From positions 534,258 through 598,257 of the forward strand of contig NZ_ATXT01000013.1 in assembly GCF_000421825.1 (NCBI RefSeq): DNA of 64,000 nt, in the 5' to 3' direction. Source of the DNA: Humibacter albus DSM 18994. GTDB taxonomy: Bacteria > Actinomycetota > Actinomycetes > Actinomycetales > Microbacteriaceae. The notes beneath the pieces were generated by a model. That model searched no databases, was not told the origin of the DNA, and was given only the letters and a program-made list of their open reading frames with translations. The position numbers and the translations under genes were made by a program. How positions within the stretch are numbered: the first letter of the stretch is position 1; every line of letters starts with the position of its first letter. Of this stretch, positions 57,621-64,000 are shown in pieces.

Positions 57621-58262
57621 ATGACCGACACCGCGATCGACCGCACCCTCGGCACGGACGCAACGAATCCGTCGACTCCGAATGCGCCGGCGGATGCGGA
57701 TGCGCTGGCGATTCCGAATGCGCTGGCGAATCCGGATGGGGCGCGGGCGGACCCGCTCAATGCGGCGGGGGTGCGAGAGGACGTCCCCGCGGTCAAGTCG
57801 GTGCGTGCTCGCGGCAGCTGGCAGGGATCCTTCGCGACGCAGTTGCAGGTGCGAGGTTTCGAGCTGCGCACCGATGAGCCGGTCGCAGCCGGTGGCAATG
57901 ACACCGCCCCGACTCCGATGGAGTTCGTCGCCGCCGCGCTGAACGGCTGCATCACGGTGGTGATCGAGACGGTGGCGGCGGAGCTGGGGGTCCCGCTCGC
58001 GTCGGTCGAGACATCCAGCGCGGCGCACATGGACGTGCGCGGCTTTCGCGGAACAGCGGATGTCACGCCGCACTTCCTCGACTACGCGCTCACCGTGCAG
58101 GTGGTCTCGCCCGCGACGCCCGAGCAGCGTGACGCGCTGCAGCGCTATACCGAACGGCGGTGCCCCGCGCTCAACCTGGTACGTGACGCGGGCGTGCCGC
58201 TGACGATCGCGTGGGAGTGGGACTGCGCTACAGCGGCCGCGTCGGAGACTGCGGGCCAGTAG
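57621..58262 (+). CDS. OsmC-family protein
   Basis: A 213-residue OsmC/Ohr-type protein. The two redox cysteines are in LNGCITVVIET (near residue 115) and RRCPALNLVRDAG (near 183). An Ala/Asp/Pro/Asn-rich N-terminal extension of about 55 residues (imperfect repeats of the IPNALANPD type) is not part of the fold. ATG 57621. It is divergent from the MHS transporter and beside the organosulfur monooxygenase, which fits a role in peroxide or sulfur-intermediate handling. Its end overlaps the TetR gene by 35 bp. Confidence 0.87.
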   Translation: MTDTAIDRTLGTDATNPSTPNAPADADALAIPNALANPDGARADPLNAAGVREDVPAVKSVRARGSWQGSFATQLQVRGFELRTDEPVAAGGNDTAPTPMEFVAAALNGCITVVIETVAAELGVPLASVETSSAAHMDVRGFRGTADVTPHFLDYALTVQVVSPATPEQRDALQRYTERRCPALNLVRDAGVPLTIAWEWDCATAAASETAGQ

Positions 58263-58875
58263 CCGCCGTTGCGGCCGACCTGCCGGCGTCGCTCGAGAAC
58301 GTGGTCGGTGCATCGCCGATCGTCCACGCGCCGCCCGGCCCGAGCAGCAGACGCCACAGCCAGTCGGCGGCGACGTCGACCGAGGGCCGCGGATCACGCT
58401 GGAGCCAGGCGTTCACGACCCCGAGTGCCGACCCCGTGATGCCTGCAGCGACGATCTCGATGGGGATGCCCTCGTAGCCCGGCACGTTGGAGCGATTGAT
58501 CGCCTCCGTGATCAGCCGCTCGATGCGGCTTCGCACCCGCGCTGTCACGATCGCGGAGCCGTGATCGCCGAGCACCCGCGAGTAGAGCGCGGCGTTCTGC
58601 TCGATGTGGTCCAGGTAGACGAAGAGGTCCTTCGGCGGACCCGGGACCGGGCCGGTGAGCGCGGGAAGTCCGGCGCCGGCTTCCTCGACCGCCGCGTCCA
58701 GGGCATCCGCCAGCAGCACGTCCTTGTCGGAGTAGTGCTGGTAGAAGCTGCTGCGGTTCACGCCGGCGCGGTCGGCGATGTCCGCGACGGTGATCTCGTC
58801 GAGGCTGCGCTCGCGGGCGAGCTGCAGGAGGGCATCCTGCAGGCTGGCGCGGGTTCGGGCGATACGGACATCCAT
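58228..58875 (-). CDS. TetR-family regulator of the MMPL exporter
   Basis: A 215-residue repressor. The helix-turn-helix is ITVADIADRAGVNRSSFYQHY (about residues 27-47), followed by a helical ligand domain ending in a polar tail. ATG 58875 opens the fold; the frame runs further upstream without coding sense. It is divergent from the MMPL gene over 152 bp that contain a palindrome, so it most likely represses the exporter and itself. Confidence 0.92.
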   Translation of the reverse strand: MDVRIARTRASLQDALLQLARERSLDEITVADIADRAGVNRSSFYQHYSDKDVLLADALDAAVEEAGAGLPALTGPVPGPPKDLFVYLDHIEQNAALYSRVLGDHGSAIVTARVRSRIERLITEAINRSNVPGYEGIPIEIVAAGITGSALGVVNAWLQRDPRPSVDVAADWLWRLLLGPGGAWTIGDAPTTFSSDAGRSAATAATGPQSPTRPL

Positions 58876-58935
58876 GTCTGAGCGATTCTGCCACGAGGTC
58901 ACGAGTTGGCTGAGAGTTCTGCGACAACTGACGGT

Positions 58936-58955
58936 TATCCAACAGGTGTCGGATA
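58936..58955. promoter_or_regulatory. TATCCAACA-GG-TGTCGGATA palindrome, probable TetR operator
   Basis: A 20-bp inverted repeat with one mismatched pair (TATCCAACA against TGTCGGATA, 9-bp arms, 2-bp centre) in the divergent TetR/MMPL promoter region. Size and place fit a TetR-family operator overlapping the promoters. Confidence 0.65.
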
Positions 58956-59027
58956 GCGTGGAGGCGTCGCGTCGTCCACCGCCGTACGGTCGCCCCCTAC
59001 CCCGTCTGCACTCGAAAGGGCACACCC

Positions 59028-61544
59028 GTGGCCAACCTGCTCAACCGACTCGGCCTGTTCTCCGCACGCCGGGCCTGGCTCGTGATCGTCGGCTGGATCG
59101 TCGCGCTCGGCGTCGTCGGAGGCGCCTTCCTGGCGTTCGGCGGCACTCTCGCGACGAGTTTCAACATTCCCGGCACCGCGACATCCCAGGTGACCGACCA
59201 ACTGCAGAAGCGGCTCGATCAGAGCGGTGGGACGACCGGAACCGTCGCGTTCCAGACCACGAACGGCGACAAGCTCAGCGCCGACCAGAAGTCCCAGGTC
59301 TCCGACCTGCTGAAAGAGGTCGGCAAGGTGAAGGGCGTCGACAGCATCGTCGACCCGTTCACGACGCAGGCGCAGTTCACTCAGCAGAAGAAGCAGCTCG
59401 CCGACGGTCAGACGCAGGTCACGGCCGGCCAACAGCAACTCGACGCAGCACAGGCGCAGGTCACGGCAGGGCAGCAGCAGCTCGACGCCGCCATCGCCCA
59501 GGCCAAGGCGGCGGGAGTCTACGACCGGTCATCAGCCACGTTCGATGCCCAGCAGGCGCAGCTCGACGCCACTCAGAAGCAGCTGGACGCCTCGCAGAAG
59601 AAGCTGAACGCGTCGCAGAAGAAACTGGATGCCGGACAGCAGCTTCTCGACGCCTCCGCCGAGATCAAGACGGTGTCGTCCGACGGCACCACCGCGCTCG
59701 GCATGGTGCAGTTCGAGAAGGACCAGTTCGAGCTGCCCGAGCAGACGAAGCAGGCGGTCGCCGACAAACTCGACGCGGCCGACATCTCCGGGGTGAATGT
59801 CACTTACTCCTCCGAGATCGCGACCTCCATTTCGGGGCTCATCGGTCCTGGTGAGATCACCGGTGTCGTGATCGCCCTCATCGTGCTGATCGTGATGATG
59901 CGGGCGCTCATGCCCGCGCTGATGCCGCTCATCTCATCGCTGGTCGGCGTCGGCGTCGGCGTCGCCGGTTCGATGGCGTTCTCCGGCGTCGTCGACATGT
60001 CGTCTGTCACGCCCGTGCTCGGCCTGATGCTCGGCCTGGCGGTGGGCATCGACTACTCCCTGTTCATCGTGAACCGCCACCGGCGGCAGCTGCTGGCCGG
60101 TATGGACGTCAGACAGTCGATCGGCCTCGCCAACGGCACCGCAGGCAACGCCGTCGTGTTCGCCGGAGCGACGGTGCTGGTGGCGCTGCTGGCACTCAAC
60201 GTGAGCGGCATCGGGTTCCTCAGCGTCATGGGCACGGTCGGTGCCGTCTGCGTGCTCATCGCCGTGCTCGTGGCCGTGACGTTCACGCCGGCGCTGCTCG
60301 GACTGCTCGGAACGCGAGTGCTCAACAAGAAGGCTCGCGCGCAGATCGGACACGAGGCCCACCGGGCCCCGGTCGTGAAGCCGATGCGCACCGGGCGCGC
60401 GATCCTGACGACCGTGGTCGCGGTGGTCGGGCTGCTCATCGTCGCGATCCCGGCGCTCTCGATGCGGCTCGGTCTGCCCGACGGCTCATCGGCATCCACG
60501 AGCTCCACGGAGTACAAGACCTACAAGATCGTGGCCGACAAGTTCGGCGCCGGCATGAACGGGTCGCTCATCGTCACGGCGACGCTCCCGCACTCCGTGA
60601 GCAAGGGCGACGTCACGACCACGCAGGCGAAGATCGCCGATCAGCTCATGAGCCGCAGCGACGTGGTCTCCGTCGCGCCGGTCGGAACGTCGGATGCCCG
60701 CGACTTCATGGCGTTCGAGGTGGTGCCGCAGGACGGCCCGAGCAGCGCGTCGACGGAGGCGCTGGTGCATGACCTGCGCGACGACGCGACGCTGAACGGG
60801 GATGTGAAGATCGGCGTCGCGGGTCAGGCGAGCGCGAACATCGACATCTCCGACAAGCTGGCGGGCGTTCTGCCCCTCTATCTCGCCGTCGTCATCGGGC
60901 TGTCGCTGATCATCATGATCATCGTGTTCCGGTCGCTGCTCGTGCCGATCATCGCGACCGGTGGATACGTGCTGTCGCTGTTCGCCGCGTTCGGTGGCAT
61001 GACCGCCATCTACCAGTGGGGCTGGCTGAGCACCATCTTCGGCGTGCACGACACCGGGCCGGTGTTGAGCTTCGCCCCGATCATCGTGATGGGCGTGCTG
61101 TTCGGCCTCGCCATGGACTACCAGCTGTTCCTGGTCTCGGGCATGCGGGAGGCGTACGTGCACGGCTTGTCTGCGAAAGAAGCGGTCGTGTCCGGTCTCC
61201 GTGGTGGGCGCGCGGTCGTGACCGCCGCCGCGATCATCATGATCTCGGTCTTCGGCGGATTCGTGTTCTCCGAGCTCTCCATGGTGCGGCCGCTCGGTTT
61301 CGGACTCGCGTTCGGTGTGCTGTTCGACGCTTTCGTCGTGCGTCTCCTTCTCGTGCCGGGGCTCATGCACCTGTTCGGGAGGTCGGCGTGGTGGCTGCCG
61401 CGTTGGCTGAACCGCATCCTGCCCGACGTCGACGTGGAGGGAGCCTCGCTCGAGCGCAGTCACCCACTGCACGGCGTCTCCGCCACCGGTGTTGCCCCGA
61501 AACACGCAGCGCCGGCAGTGCGCCCGCAGGGACAAAGTGTCTGA
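59028..61544 (+). CDS. MMPL/RND-family exporter
   Basis: An 838-residue proton-driven exporter with 12 membrane helices in two halves. The essential Asp-Tyr pairs are in VGIDYSLFIVNRHR (first half) and LAMDYQLFLVSGMRE (second half). The first extracellular domain contains an unusual Gln-rich coiled segment (about residues 125-215) with repeats such as QVTAGQQQLDAAQ and QKKLNASQKKLDAGQ. GTG 59028 has AAAGGG 9 bases upstream. Substrates of such proteins range from lipids to drugs. It is controlled, by position, by the divergent TetR. Confidence 0.92.
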   Translation: MANLLNRLGLFSARRAWLVIVGWIVALGVVGGAFLAFGGTLATSFNIPGTATSQVTDQLQKRLDQSGGTTGTVAFQTTNGDKLSADQKSQVSDLLKEVGKVKGVDSIVDPFTTQAQFTQQKKQLADGQTQVTAGQQQLDAAQAQVTAGQQQLDAAIAQAKAAGVYDRSSATFDAQQAQLDATQKQLDASQKKLNASQKKLDAGQQLLDASAEIKTVSSDGTTALGMVQFEKDQFELPEQTKQAVADKLDAADISGVNVTYSSEIATSISGLIGPGEITGVVIALIVLIVMMRALMPALMPLISSLVGVGVGVAGSMAFSGVVDMSSVTPVLGLMLGLAVGIDYSLFIVNRHRRQLLAGMDVRQSIGLANGTAGNAVVFAGATVLVALLALNVSGIGFLSVMGTVGAVCVLIAVLVAVTFTPALLGLLGTRVLNKKARAQIGHEAHRAPVVKPMRTGRAILTTVVAVVGLLIVAIPALSMRLGLPDGSSASTSSTEYKTYKIVADKFGAGMNGSLIVTATLPHSVSKGDVTTTQAKIADQLMSRSDVVSVAPVGTSDARDFMAFEVVPQDGPSSASTEALVHDLRDDATLNGDVKIGVAGQASANIDISDKLAGVLPLYLAVVIGLSLIIMIIVFRSLLVPIIATGGYVLSLFAAFGGMTAIYQWGWLSTIFGVHDTGPVLSFAPIIVMGVLFGLAMDYQLFLVSGMREAYVHGLSAKEAVVSGLRGGRAVVTAAAIIMISVFGGFVFSELSMVRPLGFGLAFGVLFDAFVVRLLLVPGLMHLFGRSAWWLPRWLNRILPDVDVEGASLERSHPLHGVSATGVAPKHAAPAVRPQGQSV

Positions 61545-61628
61545 GCCGGTCGTCACGACTTCCCGAGCCGAATCCGACCGGGAATCGGAAACAACGAGAG
61601 AGCACGAACAACGAGAAAGGAGAGCGGC

Positions 61629-62645
61629 ATGACCGAATCGCGTAAGCCGCTGACCGCGAGCAGCTCCATCGGGGAATGGCTCGACGACCCACAGGGCGGA
61701 CCGCTGGTGCGCGGCCTGCTCGCCCAGTCGGGCGCCGACGAGGCGTCGCTCGCTCCCGTGAAGGGGCTGCCACTGCAGCAGCTCGTCACCCTGAGCCAGG
61801 GCCAGTTGCCGCAGTCCGTCGTCGACGACCTGGTGAAGGGCGCCAACGGGGGCGTCATCCCCGACGAGACCGAGACCAGCGGTTGGGTCGAGGCCGTGAC
61901 GGCCGGCCGCTTCGCCGGCAAGACCGTCATCGTGACCGGCGCGGCCAGCGGCATCGGGCGCGCGACGGCATCCCGGATCGCGCGAGAGGGTGGACGCGTC
62001 ATCGCCGTGGATGTCTCGGCCGAGCGACTGCAGGAGTTCGCCTCCTCGCTCCCCGACGCCGCCATCGTCACCGTGGTCGGCGACATCACGAAGCAGGATG
62101 ACGTGGACGCGATCATCGCGGCTGCAGGCGATCGCATCGACGGCCTGGCGAACATCGCCGGCGTGAACGACGACTTCTCGCCGCTGCACGAGACGTCGGA
62201 TGCCACGTGGGATCGCGTGATCGGCATCAACCTGACGGGTACGTTCAAGCTGACGCGCGCCGCGCTTCCGGCGATGATCGCGGCAGGCAAGGGCTCGGTC
62301 GTGAACGTCGCCTCCGAGGCGGGGCTGCGGGGCAACGCATCGGGCAACGCCTACACGGTCTCGAAGCACGGCGTGGTCGGGCTCACGCGGAGCGCAGCGT
62401 TCATGTACGGGACGCAGGGCGTCCGCGTGAACGCGGTGGCGCCGGGCGGGGTGGCCACGGGCATCCCCTTCCCGCCGAACGTCTCGCAGGCGGGATCGGC
62501 GCGGTTGCAGCCGTTCCAGGCGATGATCCCGGCGGTGGCCACCGCCGAGCAGCTCGCGGCATCCATCACCTTCTTGCTCAGCGACGACGGTGTGAACGTG
62601 AACGGAGTCGTGCTGCCCTCCGACGGCGGCTGGTCGGTGCAGTAG
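61629..62645 (+). CDS. Short-chain dehydrogenase/reductase with N-terminal extension
   Basis: A 338-residue protein. From about residue 96 it is a classical SDR: VTGAASGIGRATA for NAD(P), NIAGV, Ser in VNVASEAG, YTVSK with Tyr and Lys, and a C-terminal SDDGVNVNGVVLPSDGGW. The first about 90 residues (SIGEWLDDPQGGPLVRGLL...GQLPQSVVDDLVKG) form a separate small helical domain of the kind found at the ends of some glycoside hydrolases. ATG 61629 has AAGGAG 8 bases upstream. Substrate unknown. Confidence 0.88.
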   Translation: MTESRKPLTASSSIGEWLDDPQGGPLVRGLLAQSGADEASLAPVKGLPLQQLVTLSQGQLPQSVVDDLVKGANGGVIPDETETSGWVEAVTAGRFAGKTVIVTGAASGIGRATASRIAREGGRVIAVDVSAERLQEFASSLPDAAIVTVVGDITKQDDVDAIIAAAGDRIDGLANIAGVNDDFSPLHETSDATWDRVIGINLTGTFKLTRAALPAMIAAGKGSVVNVASEAGLRGNASGNAYTVSKHGVVGLTRSAAFMYGTQGVRVNAVAPGGVATGIPFPPNVSQAGSARLQPFQAMIPAVATAEQLAASITFLLSDDGVNVNGVVLPSDGGWSVQ

Positions 62646-62663
62646 CGGCCGCGGCCCGCACCT

Positions 62664-62700
62664 GATCGCCCCGGCTCGAGAACATCGAGCCGGGGCGATC
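62664..62700 (+). terminator. 15-bp perfect hairpin after the SDR gene
   Basis: GATCGCCCCGGCTCG (62664-62678) pairs fully with CGAGCCGGGGCGATC (62686-62700), plus one more A-T pair closing a GAACA loop. It lies 19 bases after the SDR stop; no U-tract. Confidence 0.75.
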
Positions 62701-62835
62701 GTCGATCCACGGCACGTAAGCGGACGGGATGCCCGGCGCACGTGAGAGCGCGGACGCGAAGCTCCGCGCGGAACGCGGACCGGACGGACGTCGACCTCGC
62801 TGTCGTGACGGCGAGCGGGTCCGTAGGCTGAGCCG

Positions 62836-63654
62836 ATGCCCCGCATCGCGCTGATCTCGGATGTCCACGGCAACACTCCCGCGCTCCTGGCCGTTCTCGA
62901 CGCGATCTCCGCCGACGGCATCGAGATGATCGTGAACCTCGGCGATGTCGCCTCGGGTGGTGTCGACCCACGCGGGACGTTGGATGTGCTGCGGACGCGC
63001 ACGGACATCGTGAACATCAAGGGCAACCACGAACGGCAGCTGCTGACGCTGGAGGCAGACCGGATGGGTCTGTCGGACCGTCTCGCGTCGCACGTGCTCA
63101 CCGACGATGATCGAGCTTGGCTCGATACCCTGCCGGCGAGGCTTGAGATCGCACCCGGCGTACTGGCGTTCCACGGTGCCCCGGACGACGACCTCTGCTA
63201 CCTGCTGGAGACCGTGGACGCTGGTGCGCGGAACGCGTTGCGGCAAGCGAGTGACGACGAAGTGGTCGAGCGACTCGGCGCGTCGGCCGGACAGTACGAT
63301 CTCTACGCCTGCGGACACACGCATCTGCAGCGCACGCGGTGGCTGCGCGACGGCTCGCTGATCGTCAACCCGGGCAGTGTGGGCTGGCCGGCGTACGAGG
63401 ATGACGCACCGGTGCCGCACCGCGTCGAGGCAGGATCGCCGCACGCTCGTTACACGGTGATCGAGAAGGATGCCGGCGGCTGGCATGCCGAAGAACGCCG
63501 CGTGGATTACGACCTCGCCGCGGCCGTCACGCTTGCACACGGCAACGGGCGACCCGATGTCGCGCACGCTCTGCGCACGGGGTTCGTCGGCGTCGATCGC
63601 GATCGACTCGGCCGAGCGCATCGTCGCCCGACCAGGAGCGGCAACACGAGCTAG
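62836..63654 (+). CDS. Metallophosphoesterase
   Basis: A 272-residue calcineurin-like phosphoesterase. Metal motifs in order are ISDVHGN, NLGDVASGG, IKGNHERQ, FHGAP, ACGHTH and VNPGSVG. ATG 62836. Its last residues (RRPTRSGNTS) end in a TAG that lies inside the CTAG at which the right-hand insertion element begins, so the C-terminus may have been changed by the insertion. Substrate unknown. Confidence 0.88.
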   Translation: MPRIALISDVHGNTPALLAVLDAISADGIEMIVNLGDVASGGVDPRGTLDVLRTRTDIVNIKGNHERQLLTLEADRMGLSDRLASHVLTDDDRAWLDTLPARLEIAPGVLAFHGAPDDDLCYLLETVDAGARNALRQASDDEVVERLGASAGQYDLYACGHTHLQRTRWLRDGSLIVNPGSVGWPAYEDDAPVPHRVEAGSPHARYTVIEKDAGGWHAEERRVDYDLAAAVTLAHGNGRPDVAHALRTGFVGVDRDRLGRAHRRPTRSGNTS

Positions 63655-64000
63655 GTGTGATGTCCAGGCAGGTTGTTGAGTCTGGTGATGGGTGGGGCTC
63701 CGATTGCGGAGTGGTGCCTGTGGTGATTGTAGAAGTGCAGCCAGCCCGGTAAGGCTCCTCGTCGCGCGGTTTCTGAGGGGTAGAGCCGGGCGTAGGCCCA
63801 GCCGTCGGCGAGGGTGCGGTGGAACCGCTCGATTTTGCCGTTGGTCTGGGGCCGGTAGGGGCGGGTCTTCTTCGGTGTGATCCCGAGCTCGGCGCAGGCA
63901 TTGCGCCAGGCGTAGGACTTGTAGGCGGAGCCATTGTCGGACAGGACGCGCTCGACGGTGACGCCACGGTCGGCGAACCAGGAGACGGCGCGTTGGAGGA
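63651..64000 (-). CDS. IS481-family transposase, C-terminal part (cut by window edge)
   Basis: Read leftward, the frame gives the DDE core end of an IS481/IS3-like integrase: WFADRGVTVERVLSDNGSAY (second Asp), then RPYRPQTNGKIERFHRTLADGWAYARLY with the catalytic Glu, and a C-terminal HFYNHHRHHSAIG tail. About 115 residues are visible; the N-terminal helix-turn-helix and first Asp lie beyond the window. The stop (TAG at 63653-63651) falls in a CTAG sequence shared with the end of the phosphoesterase gene. Confidence 0.88.
   Translation of the reverse strand, partial: LQRAVSWFADRGVTVERVLSDNGSAYKSYAWRNACAELGITPKKTRPYRPQTNGKIERFHRTLADGWAYARLYPSETARRGALPGWLHFYNHHRHHSAIGAPPITRLNNLPGHHT
63655..64000 (-). 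mobile_element. IS481-family insertion element, one end
   Basis: The element begins at about 63655/63656 (TGTGATGTCCAGG), directly after CTAG at 63651-63654. IS481-type elements are known to prefer CTAG targets and duplicate them. The other end and the second CTAG copy are outside the window. Confidence 0.7.

Noticed and set aside
60486..63101. 871-codon open frame on the - strand across the MMPL, SDR and phosphoesterase genes
   Set aside because: It is antisense to three clear genes, with His/Arg/Asp-rich shadow composition.
63527..63967. 146-codon Ser/Pro-rich frame on the - strand at the right edge
   Set aside because: It is a shifted frame of the IS481 transposase; the correct frame gives the DDE motifs.

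Overview
The window is high-GC chromosomal DNA from an actinobacterium, most likely of the family Microbacteriaceae. Support for this comes from frequent GTG starts, GTGA/ATGA start-stop overlaps, a complete naphthoquinone (menaquinone) pathway, a system II cytochrome c biogenesis set, a DtxR/IdeR-type regulator, and the gene order histidine phosphatase - TlpA - CcdA - ResB - CcsB followed by men genes, as in mycobacteria. The genus assignment is inference. The heptamer GGATGCC/GGCATCC is visibly frequent throughout.

1-12.6 kb: an archaeal-type aspartyl-tRNA synthetase; the respiratory maturation block (histidine phosphatase, TlpA/ResA-like thioredoxin, CcdA, ResB, CcsB) that delivers reductant and haem for c-type cytochromes; an MFS transporter; MenC; a coiled-coil membrane protein; an M20 amidohydrolase; and a TetR gene that looks cut at its 5' end next to a remnant of a drug exporter.

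12.9-25.1 kb: the menaquinone block. MenB, MenE, MenA, MenD, MenF (isochorismate synthase), MenG and a long-chain polyprenyl diphosphate synthase, together with MenC upstream, supply nearly every step from chorismate to menaquinone. MenH and a DHNA-CoA thioesterase are not seen. A FprA-type ferredoxin reductase follows. Small membrane proteins (DUF4229, PLDc_N) and a DUF2804 protein are interspersed, and two 79-80 bp tandem repeats sit before menA.

25.2-33.3 kb: an alpha/beta hydrolase; a secretion cluster built round a SipW-type (S26B) signal peptidase with three exported proteins, one ending in an LAXTG-like sorting signal; an AlaX-like tRNA editing protein with YajQ; a small protein with an N-terminal LADTG-transmembrane segment; tRNA-Tyr; an IdeR/DtxR regulator; PanD.

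33.6-45.2 kb: small conserved proteins, an inositol monophosphatase, and a sugar-use region: LacI regulator + GH13 alpha-glucosidase; GH43 glycosidase + ABC sugar-binding lipoprotein with a divergent LacI regulator and three TTGCGCAA sites; a second GH13 enzyme.

45.3-64 kb: tRNA-Thr and tRNA-Met; a large NHL/beta-propeller surface protein; a 47-residue zinc-ribbon protein; MDR oxidoreductase/TetR pair; flavin monooxygenase; phosphatase; a third GH13-like protein with altered catalytic motifs; phosphoesterases; a probable organosulfur set (NtaA/DszA-type monooxygenase, MHS transporter, OsmC protein); a TetR/MMPL exporter pair; an SDR; and at the right edge the end of an IS481-family element sitting at a CTAG site. 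No CRISPR array, prophage or replication origin was seen.
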